From positions 1-42,949 of the forward strand of contig NZ_BADT01000032.1 in the NCBI RefSeq assembly GCF_000239855.1: 42,949 bases of DNA. The letters are read 5' to 3'. Position numbers and translations under genes: made by a program. The notes beneath the pieces were generated by a model. The model was not told where the DNA came from and searched no databases. It saw only the letters and a list, made by a program, of their open reading frames with translations. Of this stretch, positions 18,438 through 26,687 are shown in pieces. This DNA is from Pseudoalteromonas sp. BSi20652 (GTDB lineage Bacteria; Pseudomonadota; Gammaproteobacteria; Enterobacterales; Alteromonadaceae). Numbering within the stretch: position 1 is the first letter of the stretch; each line of letters begins with the position of its first letter.

Positions 18438-18522
18438 ATACGTGCAAATTATAGTGTTTTGATTAAACATCATCACTGTTAAATGAGTTGAATATTTTTA
18501 CCGAACTTACTAAAGGCTGTAT

Positions 18523-19035
18523 ATGATTGAGTTCCTTGTAAATACCGATTTTTTGTTCTACACAGGGGGACTTGTGCAGTGGGGTTTTTTAATGGCATTT
18601 TTGTATTCATTAGTCTACTCAATTAATAATCCTAATAAAGGTAACGTTTGATTATCGTTAATTATGTCACTTTCCTATTCATCAAGTATATTTATTAACA
18701 TGGGTACTATTACCTACTTCGATTTTTTCTTATTTGATTTTCTTACTCTTTTAGTTATTGTTTTTTCTACTTTTTATATCAAAAAAAATATAATTTCGAC
18801 TTACTTGATACTTGGTTTATCTATAAACATGTCTCTTTTTTTTGCGATGTATATTGATTATGACGTTTTGTATAACGATGAGTTTTGGTGGTTATGGTGG
18901 GTATACATATTAGGTGTAAACACTGTGGATTTTTTGATGATAGCTATATTTTTTATAAAAAAAGATTTCTTGGGTTTAGATAAGGCTAAAAAATGGCTAA
19001 TAAATAGTACTGTTAAGGGAAAAGTTAATGGCTGA
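18523..19035 (+). pseudogene. Five-helix membrane protein, tandem paralogue copy 4, nonsense codon
   Basis: This copy reads MIEFLVNTDFLFYTGGLVQW, GFLMAFLYSLVYSIN, then TGA at codon 43 (18649-18651), and continues in the same frame with LSLIMSLSYSSSIFIN, LFDFLTL, LILGLSINMSLFFAMYIDYD and the WWLWWVYILGVNTVDF helix to a stop at 19035. The sister copy 3 has a TGG tryptophan at exactly this place (AVWLSL), so a single G to A change explains the stop. An A8 run at 18781-18788 is in frame. The intact length would be about 170 aa. Because this is a substitution, a homopolymer error does not explain it. An internal ATG at 18664 could give a fragment lacking helix 1. Confidence 0.72.
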
Positions 19036-19545
19036 CATACTTTGGGGAATTGTTGATTTAGGAGCCAATGTGGGCATACTATTTACTTGGTTTATCTTAA
19101 TTGCATTTTTATATAACCTGTCTGCTAGTATAAATAAAGTTGATAAAAGCAGAGTTCATTTGTCACTTATAATGTTGGTATCGTATATTTCTAGCCTGTT
19201 TATGGGTACAAGTACTGCACCCCCTTATTTAAATTACTTTTATTATGACTTTGTTACCATTGCTATTTTACTGCTTTGGTTATTTGCATATAAAAAACAG
19301 TACCAACTGCTTTTTACTACTTAATTGTAGGTCTTTCTATTAACGCATTTTTGTTTTTAGGTATGCATTACGACACTGTAATTGCTGAAACATGCTGCTA
19401 TTGGTGGCTTTGGACGGTCTATGTCTTTGGTATGTATTTTATTGATTTCACCATGGCACTTGTGCTTATTATAAACAAAGACTTGTTAAAATTGGTATGG
19501 CTAATCAAAAAGCTAAAACCTCGTTTTGTTGAACAATCGAGTTAG
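19028..19545 (+). pseudogene. Five-helix membrane protein, tandem paralogue copy 5, frameshifted
   Basis: The ATG overlaps the end of copy 4 by eight bases, the same arrangement as copies 2 and 3. The first part (MADILWG, TWFILIAFLYNLSASIN, LVSYISSLFM, YYDFVTIAI) stops at 19324. One extra base in the A6 run at 19292-19297 would give KKTVPTAFYYLIVGLSINAFLFLG and then GMHYDTV, WWLWTVYVFGMYFIDF and a basic tail to the stop at 19545, matching the family. The intact product would be about 172 aa. The exact site of the shift could be anywhere between about 19290 and 19320. Function unknown. Confidence 0.7.
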
Positions 19546-19565
19546 CGTATATGTCTATACGCTAA
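19542..19565. terminator. Perfect inverted repeat at the array/coaD junction, possible terminator
   Basis: TTAGCGTATA-TGTC-TATACGCTAA is a perfect ten-base inverted repeat with a four-base loop. It includes the stop codon of copy 5 and lies 20 bases beyond the end of the convergent coaD. No T run follows on either strand, so it may be a terminator needing other factors, or an mRNA 3'-end stabiliser. Confidence 0.5.
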
Positions 19566-19584
19566 TGTAAGGTGAGAGTGTAAG

Positions 19585-20091
<507 letters not shown>

Positions 20092-20276
20092 CTATTATTT
20101 TTTCGCTAGTCTAACAGTGTTTTTTACACAAATCAGCTTTGCTAAAAAAGGCTCATTTACTAATACACCAAAAGGTGTGAAATAGTGTAAGAGTGTTTTA
20201 TTCATAAATATTTGTTTATACTGCGTAGCCTATTATTAATGTAATGTAATCCATAATATAATTAGAGTGTTAGCAT

Positions 20277-20930
20277 ATGAATACCAAGGATAAAATAATA
20301 CACACCAGTATTTCGCTATTTAATGAGCAAGGTGAACGTGCAATAACAACAAACCATATTGCATCAAAATTAGGGATGAGCCCGGGTAATCTTTATTATC
20401 ATTTTAAAAATAAAGAAGACATTATTCGTCATATTTTTGCGTTGTATCGTGATCATTTAAATACTCACTTCAAACCAATTAATAAAGATGATGATGCTTT
20501 TAGCCATTTAACCGCTTATCTCGATTCGTTATTTGAATTGATGTGGCGCTATCATTTTTTTTACGACAATCTTGGCGATATACTCTCCAGAGATACAGAT
20601 TTAAAACAAGCCTACATTGATTTTCAACTCGAGCTACTTGAACAGGTTCGTAAAGTTATACTTGGCCTTCGCGATAGCGAAATGATCGCGATTGATGAAC
20701 ACGATGTCATTGAACTGGCGCATACATTAAAGTTAACAGTTAGTTTTTGGACGCCTTACATTAAAGCTCGTAGACCAAGTGGCGAATTGGCTGAACAAGA
20801 TATATATCACGGTATTTTAAAAGTACTTACGTTATTTAGGGCGTACAGTACGGATAAAAGCATCGATAAGATGAACTTACTACGAGACAAGTACACTGAA
20901 TTAGCGCAACAAGCTCCCGCTGTTGTGTAG
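20277..20930 (+). CDS. TetR-family transcriptional regulator
   Basis: A 217-aa regulator with a TetR helix-turn-helix in the first 50 residues: ISLFNEQGERAITTNHIASK, then LGMSPGNLYYHFKNKEDII, the family's signature. The rest is an all-helical ligand and dimer domain rich in aromatics (FFYDNLGDIL) that I cannot match to a known effector. It is divergent from coaD and about 100 bases ahead of thiI on the same strand; neither is an obvious target. I do not see a clear palindromic operator in the coaD-tetR gap. Confidence 0.85.
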   Translation: MNTKDKIIHTSISLFNEQGERAITTNHIASKLGMSPGNLYYHFKNKEDIIRHIFALYRDHLNTHFKPINKDDDAFSHLTAYLDSLFELMWRYHFFYDNLGDILSRDTDLKQAYIDFQLELLEQVRKVILGLRDSEMIAIDEHDVIELAHTLKLTVSFWTPYIKARRPSGELAEQDIYHGILKVLTLFRAYSTDKSIDKMNLLRDKYTELAQQAPAVV

Positions 20931-20970
20931 TTACTGCCGTTGGCTATTTCCTAGACGCTAGATTTTTTGC

Positions 20971-20976
20971 TATAAT
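20971..20976 (+). promoter_or_regulatory. Probable -10 element for thiI
   Basis: A consensus TATAAT, preceded by TTTTTTGC, lies 51 bases before the thiI ATG. The -35 region is poor. The early leader contains an imperfect GC-rich inverted repeat, CGCGCGCC and GGGAGCGCG, which could fold in the mRNA; no TPP riboswitch motif is seen. Confidence 0.45.
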
Positions 20977-21026
20977 CGCGCGCCAAATATCAGGGAGCGC
21001 GAATTCCCGCAGTCTAAGAGTGAACT

Positions 21027-22484
21027 ATGCTTAAATTTATCGTCAAACTACACCCCGAAATAGCCATTAAAAGCCGTTCGGTTCGTAAACGCTTTACTAA
21101 AGTGTTAGAAAATAACATTAAGATTGTATTGCGTCGTGTTGACGAGAAAGTACAAGTAATGAATAACTGGGACAATATCTCAGTTGTAACTAAAGTTGAG
21201 GGCCCGCAAGTTCGTCTTGATTTTATTGACAGCCTCAAGCGCATACCAGGTATTGTTCAGTTTATTGAAGTCACCGAGACCCAATTTGAAACGCTTGATG
21301 ATATTTATCAAAAAACATTAGCGTTAGTTGGGCATACAATCGTAGGTAAAACTTTTTGTGTTCGTGCAAAACGTATAGGGCAACACGATTTTACTTCAAC
21401 TGATTTAGAACGTTATGTTGGTGGTGGTTTAAACCAGCATATTGAAGGCGCAAGCGTAAAGCTTAGCCGGCCAGAAATAACAATACGCCTAGAAATAAAA
21501 GACGACAAAGCTTACATTGTTTCGCAAACGCATTTTGGTATGGCGGGCTTTCCGTTGCCAACTCAAGAAGATGTGCTTTCGCTAATGTCGGGTGGTTTTG
21601 ACTCTGGTGTAGCAAGTTATCAAATGATCCGCAAAGGTGCCCGCACACACTTTTTATTCTTTAATTTAGGCGGGGCTGCGCACGAAATTGGTGTTAAACA
21701 AGCAAGTTACTACTTATGGAAAAAATACAGTTCAACTCATAAAGTTAAGTTTGTAACTGTTGATTTTGAACCTGTTGTTGCTGAAATTTTAGAAAATGTT
21801 GAAAACAGCCAAATGGGTGTTGTACTTAAGCGTATGATGATGCGCGCGGGCAGTGTGATTGCTGAAAAATTAAATATTCAAGCACTTGTCACAGGTGAAA
21901 GTATTGGTCAGGTATCAAGTCAAACACTTGCTAACTTAAGCGTGATTGACCGCGTTACTGATACGCTTATTTTACGCCCGCTAATTCAACATGATAAACA
22001 AGAAATTATTAATATTGCTCGTCAAATCGGCACCGCTGAGATGGCTGAAACGATGCCTGAGTACTGTGGTGTAATTTCTAAAAAGCCAACAGTTAAAGCT
22101 AAAATTGATGTAATTCTTGGTGAAGAGGAAAAATTCGATTTTGATGTACTTGATACCGTTGTAGATAAAGCACGTGTAATGGATGTGCGTGATATTGACG
22201 TAGAAGCTAAACAAGAATTAAAAGAAGCTGAATCTGTTGCAGATTTACCCGTAGGCTCCGTTGTTGTGGACATTCGCTCACCAGAGGAAGAGGAAGCCGC
22301 ACCGCTTGCAATCGACGGTATTGAAGTAGTGCATTTGCCGTTTTTTCGTCTAGCAACTAAGTTTGGTGATTTACCAAAAAACACAGACTACTATTTGTAT
22401 TGCGACAGAGGGGTAATGAGCCAACTTCAAACACTTATGCTGCATGAGCAAGGCTATGAAACTGTTAAAGTTTACCGCCCGTAA
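21027..22484 (+). CDS. thiI: tRNA 4-thiouridine sulfurtransferase ThiI
   Basis: ThiI activates U8 of tRNA and inserts sulfur to form 4-thiouridine, and also supplies sulfur for the thiazole of thiamine in enterobacteria. The 485-aa protein has the N-terminal THUMP domain (through about residue 165), the PP-loop LMSGGFDSGVAS near residue 186, and the C-terminal rhodanese domain with the catalytic cysteine in YLYCDRGVMSQ (Cys459). Having the rhodanese domain places it with the E. coli type, able to serve both roles. The gene is single, followed by a strong terminator shared with convergent panE. Confidence 0.96.
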   Translation: MLKFIVKLHPEIAIKSRSVRKRFTKVLENNIKIVLRRVDEKVQVMNNWDNISVVTKVEGPQVRLDFIDSLKRIPGIVQFIEVTETQFETLDDIYQKTLALVGHTIVGKTFCVRAKRIGQHDFTSTDLERYVGGGLNQHIEGASVKLSRPEITIRLEIKDDKAYIVSQTHFGMAGFPLPTQEDVLSLMSGGFDSGVASYQMIRKGARTHFLFFNLGGAAHEIGVKQASYYLWKKYSSTHKVKFVTVDFEPVVAEILENVENSQMGVVLKRMMMRAGSVIAEKLNIQALVTGESIGQVSSQTLANLSVIDRVTDTLILRPLIQHDKQEIINIARQIGTAEMAETMPEYCGVISKKPTVKAKIDVILGEEEKFDFDVLDTVVDKARVMDVRDIDVEAKQELKEAESVADLPVGSVVVDIRSPEEEEAAPLAIDGIEVVHLPFFRLATKFGDLPKNTDYYLYCDRGVMSQLQTLMLHEQGYETVKVYRP

Positions 22485-22501
22485 CGTTAATGCGTTAATA
22501 T

Positions 22502-22529
22502 AAGCGTGGTTTATACCACGCTTTTTTTT
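22502..22529. terminator. Terminator of thiI, overlapping the panE 3' end
   Basis: AAGCGTGG-TTTATA-CCACGCTT forms a perfect eight-base stem followed by a T run (22522-22529). The stop codon and last codons of the convergent panE lie in this hairpin, so the same sequence serves as coding DNA on the minus strand. Confidence 0.9.
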
Positions 22530-23412
22530 GCCATAATTTTAGCAAGCAAATCGTTGTTATAGGGTGTTTTAATATTATAGAGCTTACCTTGCTCACTAAT
22601 ATAACCGCAAATAGCCATTATTTCAGTTGATCTATTATGAGCTACATCTTGGTTCATTGACGAGAAGTTTTCTGCGGTGAGGGTCATTACTTTATACGCT
22701 GTTGTAAGTGCGTTAATTAAAGTAATGTTAAGGTTTTGCGCTTTCGCTATATTGCATGCCTCAGTTAATAAATTAATAATAGTTGAGTTGTATTGAGGCG
22801 CACGTAACTGACCGTTTTTAACATTATGTAAAGCACTTAGCGGGTTAATTGCAATATTAATCATTAGCTTTTCAAAGCGTAATTGTTGAATGTTATTTGT
22901 GGCTGTTAAGTGGGGGATTTCTTTTAATTGCTCAGTTATGTTTGCAGTATTTTTAAGTGCTAATTCATTACATCCACCAATTACATTTTGCCCATCACCC
23001 GTGTGCTGTACGATGTATTGATTTGATTTAAATCCAGCCATCGTCGTGGTTAAAAAATATAACGCTTGATGCTTACTTAATTCCTGTTTTAGCGTTCCAA
23101 CATTCCCCATGCCGTTGTGCGAGAGTATTACGCTAGTATGCTTTGATAAAAAAGGCTTTACTTGTTCAAATGCATTTTGCACTTGAAATGCCTTAACGGT
23201 GAATAAAGCGATATCAAATTCGGTTAAGTTACGTAGTTGATTTAACGAGACAAAACGGGCATTTATTTTTTTGAGGCATAGCTATCTCGACTATAAAAGC
23301 GTGTGTTGTTTGTGTTTTTACGTGTCAACACGTTTACATTATGTTGGGCGCTTAAAAAATGGCTAAGTAATAAACCAATTGCGCCATCACCTACAACAAG
23401 AATATTAGTCAT
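22511..23412 (-). pseudogene. panE: 2-dehydropantoate 2-reductase PanE, frameshifted
   Basis: PanE reduces ketopantoate to pantoate with NADPH. The reading begins at 23412 with MTNILVVGDGAIGLLLSHFL, a dinucleotide-binding start, and stops after SYASKK at an A7 run (plus-strand T7, 23266-23272). One more base restores INARFVSLNQL, IALFTVKAFQVQNAFEQV, and then HNGMGNVGTL, LRFEKLMINIAINPLSAL (catalytic Lys) and TAENFSSMNQD as in E. coli PanE. The downstream part alone is an open frame from 23182. The intact protein would be 300 aa. If the shift is real, pantoate would have to come from another reductase such as IlvC. The start overlaps the VanZ-like gene by eight bases. Confidence 0.8.
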
Positions 23413-23758
23413 ATGGGTTCTTTTTGCCAGTGGTGAAAATCACTTTTAGTAAGAAATAGCTCGCAGCGCCGATAAAATCAGCAGCAAAGTCACCCAGTGA
23501 CGCTTGCCTGTAAGGAAGTGCATCTTGCATTATTTCAATTGAGGCACCATAACCTGCAAGTATAAAAATTTGTGCGTACAAAGGAAGCTTAAACGCTCTA
23601 TCCATAATAATTGCAAGTATGAAAAAAACCCCAAAGTGGGCTACTTTATCAACATGAGGGAATAAATTTGTAACACTGCCTTTTACTTCTTTAGCAAATA
23701 AAAAGGTAAATGCTACGATACTGATTAAAAAAATTGCTTGATAAACACGCCTTGTCAC
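23405..23758 (-). CDS. VanZ-like family membrane protein
   Basis: A 117-aa protein with about four hydrophobic helices and the VanZ-like signature: a charged HFG segment, PHVDKVAHFGVFFILA, near residue 40, and the acidic E-x-x-Q of GYGASIEIMQDALPYRQAS with the following GDFAADFIGA. VanZ-like proteins are small inner-membrane proteins; one is linked to teicoplanin resistance but most have unknown function. It is probably transcribed with panE, whose ATG overlaps its last codons. Confidence 0.75.
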   Translation of the reverse strand: MTRRVYQAIFLISIVAFTFLFAKEVKGSVTNLFPHVDKVAHFGVFFILAIIMDRAFKLPLYAQIFILAGYGASIEIMQDALPYRQASLGDFAADFIGAASYFLLKVIFTTGKKNPYD

Positions 23759-23864
23759 GACAAATCCTAAAATCGCTTAAAAAAGAAACTGGAGTATATC
23801 AAACTAAATTAGTATCGCACCTGAACAAGATGCAGAAAATTGTAAATATTTATAATTTTAGCGT

Positions 23865-23870
23865 TATAAT
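23865..23870 (+). promoter_or_regulatory. Probable -10 element for yajQ
   Basis: TATAAT at 23865-23870, preceded by a TTGTAA at 23840-23845 with a 19-base spacer, in the gap between the divergent VanZ-like gene and yajQ. AGGAG precedes the yajQ ATG. The long spacer lowers certainty. Confidence 0.4.
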
Positions 23871-23910
23871 TGCGCCATAAAATTAAGATTAAATAGTTAG
23901 GAGCAAACCA

Positions 23911-24393
23911 ATGCCTTCATTTGATATTGTATCTGAAGTAGAAATGAACGAAGCTAAAAACGCAGTAGATAACGCAAATCGTGAGCTAGAGACTCGCTTT
24001 GACTTTAGAGGCGTTGATGCATCTATTGAGTTAAACGATAAAACAATAAAGCTTAAAGCTGAAGCTGATTCTCAGGTTATGCAATTATTCGACATTTTAG
24101 CGAGCAAAATATCAAAGCGTGGTATGGATGTATCAAGCCTAGAACTTCAAGATATTAGCCGTGCAGGTAAAAATGTTTTTCGTAATGTGGGCTTAAAGCA
24201 GGGCATCGAAAAAGACATGGCTAAAAAGGTAGTTAAAGCTATTAAAGATTCTAAAGTTAAAGTGCAAGCCGCTATTCAAGGTGAAGAAGTGCGTGTAACG
24301 GGTAAAAAGCGAGACGACTTACAAGAAGCCATGCAAGTTGTACGCAGTGCCGATTTAGGTCAGCCATTTCAGTTTAAAAATTTCCGAGATTAA
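23911..24393 (+). CDS. yajQ: YajQ-family nucleotide-binding protein
   Basis: The 160-aa protein matches the YajQ family at full length: [56 protein letters not shown] and the C-terminal [12 protein letters not shown]. Family members bind nucleotides, and a Xanthomonas homologue is a c-di-GMP effector that works with a transcription factor; this is known for relatives and only inferred here. AGGAG lies about ten bases before the ATG. The gene is monocistronic, followed by a strong terminator. Confidence 0.93.
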   Translation: MPSFDIVSEVEMNEAKNAVDNANRELETRFDFRGVDASIELNDKTIKLKAEADSQVMQLFDILASKISKRGMDVSSLELQDISRAGKNVFRNVGLKQGIEKDMAKKVVKAIKDSKVKVQAAIQGEEVRVTGKKRDDLQEAMQVVRSADLGQPFQFKNFRD

Positions 24394-24430
24394 TTATAAA
24401 GTGCCTATTTAGGCTGTTTTATAAATACAA

Positions 24431-24467
24431 AAGCCAAATTGCGCCTAGGGTAATTTGGCTTTTTTTA
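24431..24467 (+). terminator. Terminator after yajQ
   Basis: AAGCCAAATT (24431-24440) pairs perfectly with AATTTGGCTT (24452-24461) around an 11-base loop, followed by a T run to 24467. It separates yajQ from the cobalamin riboswitch region. Between the yajQ stop and this stem a further weak AT inverted repeat (TTATAAA / TTTATAA) is visible. Confidence 0.88.
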
Positions 24468-24566
24468 TAAGCCGATCGTATTAGCTTAAATATCATTATT
24501 TTAATTTTAGCTGTATAGACGTCCATTGACATTTTTTAATAAAGTACTCACAATAACCGCCTATTT

Positions 24567-24721
24567 TCAAGGTGCTTGCTAAACACTTCAATGTAATGAT
24601 TTTTTTAGTAAGATAATCGGGAAGTTGGTGCATAGTCATGATGATTTTAATTCCAACACTGCCCCCGCAACGGTAAAGTAATGCAAAAAAATGTGTCACT
24701 GAGTCCGGAGACCGGCCTTGA
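24567..24721 (+). promoter_or_regulatory. Cobalamin (B12) riboswitch upstream of btuB
   Basis: The leader carries the conserved cobalamin aptamer parts in order: TCAAGG (24567-24572) that can pair with CCTTGA (24716-24721) as the closing stem; AATCGGGAAGTTGGTG and its partner ATTCCAAC; the CTGCCCCCGCAACGGTAA core; and the B12 box GAGTCCGGAGACCGGCC. The expression platform follows: the hairpin CTTTGC / GCAAGG (about 24739-24755) lies just before the Shine-Dalgarno AGGGGAC, and GATGT at 24719-24723 can pair with ACATC immediately before the ATG. This suggests translational control, shutting off btuB when B12 is bound. Aptamer identity is strong; the pairing in the platform is inferred. Confidence 0.93.
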
Positions 24722-24767
24722 TGTAATCTTACTTAAGTCTTTGCGGTGGGCAAGGATAGGGGACATC

Positions 24768-26597
24768 ATGTTAAATAAAACAACTCTTGGCGTTGCAATT
24801 TGTGCTGCGCTTTCATTTTCTGCATCTGCTGTTGATCACTCAATTGAAAAAATAACGGTTACTGCTAACAAGTTCGAACAATCAATTAATGACGTTTTAG
24901 CGAGTGTAGACGTTATTGAACGTGCTGAAATAGAAGCAAGTAACGTACGCGATTTACCTACACTTTTAAGCACGCGAGTGGGTTTTCAGGTTAATCCAAA
25001 CGGTGGTTTTGGTCAAAATACAGGTGTGTCACTTCGTGGTACGGGCTCAGGCGATACGTTGATTTTGATTGACGGTGTTCGTACAGGCTCAGCAACACTA
25101 GGTCAAAAAGCACTAAATAATGTCCCTCTAAATAGTATTGAACGCATAGAAATAATTAAAGGCTCTCGCGCGGCTGTTTATGGCTCTGATGCACTCGCTG
25201 GTGTTATTAATATTATTACGCGTGAGTCAGATAACTTATCTCTAAGCGCTACACTTGGTTCAGACTCTTATCAAAATTATCAAGTTGCAGGCTCTGTAAA
25301 ATCAGATGATATAACAACAGCATTTAACGCAGGCTTTGAAAAAACAGATAACTTTGATGCGCTGCAAGGCGTTGCACCAGATGAAGATGGCTATGAAAAT
25401 AAAAACCTTGGTTTTAAAATAAACTACACCGATGCACATTACGGCGACTTTAAGTTATTAGGCCAATACAGTGAAGGCTATGCAGATTACGACAGTCGTT
25501 TTAGTCCAGCCACAAGTACTATCGAAACAGGTGACTTTAAAAACTATCAGCTTTCTGCAGGTTGGAGTAAAAACTACACTAACCAATCGCATAGTATTGA
25601 TATTGCTATTTCAACAGATGATTCTCACGATACTTCAGCATTTGGTGTAAATGATTTTATAACGAAACGTGTGCAATTTGATTATAACGGTCAATATACA
25701 TTATCTGAAGAGCTTAATATTAGCGGTGGTGTTAACTGGTACAACGATGATGTATCGCACAGTTCAACGCAGTATGATATGCAAGATCGTGATGTATTAG
25801 CAGTATTTGTTGGGGCTTATTACAATGCTGAAAAAGTGTTAGCTAATTTAACAATTCGCCAAGACGATGATGAACAGTTTGGTGATGAAACAACATATAC
25901 AGCCGCTGCGGGTTATCATTTATCTGAAGACGCCACGTTCCGCATAAGCCAAAGCACTGGTTTTAAAGCACCTACATTTAACGATTTATACTTTCCGGCA
26001 TTTCCTGGTTTTCCACCTTCATCTAATCCTGATTTAGAGCCTGAGAAATCATTAAATCAAGAGATTGGGTTAAATGTAGATTTTGATATAGCAAGTATTG
26101 ACGTTGCTATTTTTAGAAATGATATTGAAGATAAGATATCTTTAGATTCTAACTTTTTTCCTATCAACTTAAATGAAGCGCGCTATGAAGGCGTTGAGTT
26201 TACTCTTTCACAGCAGCTTTTTGGTTTTGATAGCAACCTTAACTTTGCTTACTTAAGCGCTGAAGACGAAGAAACGGGCGCAGAGTTGCGTAATGTTGCT
26301 AAACGTACTTTTAACTGGGAACTTGCAAAACAGTTTGGTGCTTTTGATGCAAGCTTAGACATGCAATACCGTAGCGACCGACAAGGTGCTGTGACTCGTT
26401 TAGGATCATACACGCTTTGGAACTTAGCGGGTAATTATCAAGTAAATGAACATATTGAAGTTTCGCTTCGTGTAGAAAACTTATTTGATAAAGAATATAA
26501 CGCTGTTGATTCAAATACTGATTTTACAACGGGTGAAGTGTATTACTACAACACGCCAGAGCGTCGCTTTTTTGCAGGCGCAAGCTATCAGTTTTAA
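24768..26597 (+). CDS. btuB: TonB-dependent vitamin B12 receptor BtuB
   Basis: A 609-aa outer-membrane receptor that imports cobalamins using TonB energy. It has a signal peptide (cut near SFSASA), a TonB box ITVTANKFEQ, a plug domain with VSLRGTGSGDTLILIDGVR and IEIIKGSRAAVYGSDALAG, and a C-terminal barrel ending in FAGASYQF with a terminal Phe. BtuB identity rests on the riboswitch directly upstream and the plug similarity to E. coli BtuB. I start at the ATG at 24768 after AGGGGAC; an upstream in-frame ATG at 24681 lies inside the aptamer and is not credible. Regulated by B12 through the riboswitch. No other B12 transport genes are in the window. Confidence 0.93.
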   Translation: MLNKTTLGVAICAALSFSASAVDHSIEKITVTANKFEQSINDVLASVDVIERAEIEASNVRDLPTLLSTRVGFQVNPNGGFGQNTGVSLRGTGSGDTLILIDGVRTGSATLGQKALNNVPLNSIERIEIIKGSRAAVYGSDALAGVINIITRESDNLSLSATLGSDSYQNYQVAGSVKSDDITTAFNAGFEKTDNFDALQGVAPDEDGYENKNLGFKINYTDAHYGDFKLLGQYSEGYADYDSRFSPATSTIETGDFKNYQLSAGWSKNYTNQSHSIDIAISTDDSHDTSAFGVNDFITKRVQFDYNGQYTLSEELNISGGVNWYNDDVSHSSTQYDMQDRDVLAVFVGAYYNAEKVLANLTIRQDDDEQFGDETTYTAAAGYHLSEDATFRISQSTGFKAPTFNDLYFPAFPGFPPSSNPDLEPEKSLNQEIGLNVDFDIASIDVAIFRNDIEDKISLDSNFFPINLNEARYEGVEFTLSQQLFGFDSNLNFAYLSAEDEETGAELRNVAKRTFNWELAKQFGAFDASLDMQYRSDRQGAVTRLGSYTLWNLAGNYQVNEHIEVSLRVENLFDKEYNAVDSNTDFTTGEVYYYNTPERRFFAGASYQF

Positions 26598-26614
26598 CGG
26601 TATTTATTAATATT

Positions 26615-26642
26615 AAAAAGCCCGGCTTATGTCGGGCTTTTT
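26615..26642. terminator. Bidirectional terminator between btuB and msrA
   Basis: AAAAAGCCCG (26615-26624) and CGGGCTTTTT (26633-26642) form a ten-base stem with an eight-base loop; T runs result on both strands, fitting the convergent btuB and msrA. Confidence 0.9.
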
Positions 26643-26687
26643 AATGTGTAGCTAAGTTTAACTTATCAATTTAACTACTCACATTAG

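Noticed and set aside
16953-19545. The membrane array as a phage, transposon or integron cassette
   Set aside because: No transposase, integrase, terminal repeats, att-like duplications or attC structures are visible around it.
24681-24767. Extension of btuB to an upstream in-frame ATG
   Set aside because: The extra 29 codons lie inside the cobalamin aptamer, and the signal peptide begins at the ATG at 24768 with a good ribosome-binding site.
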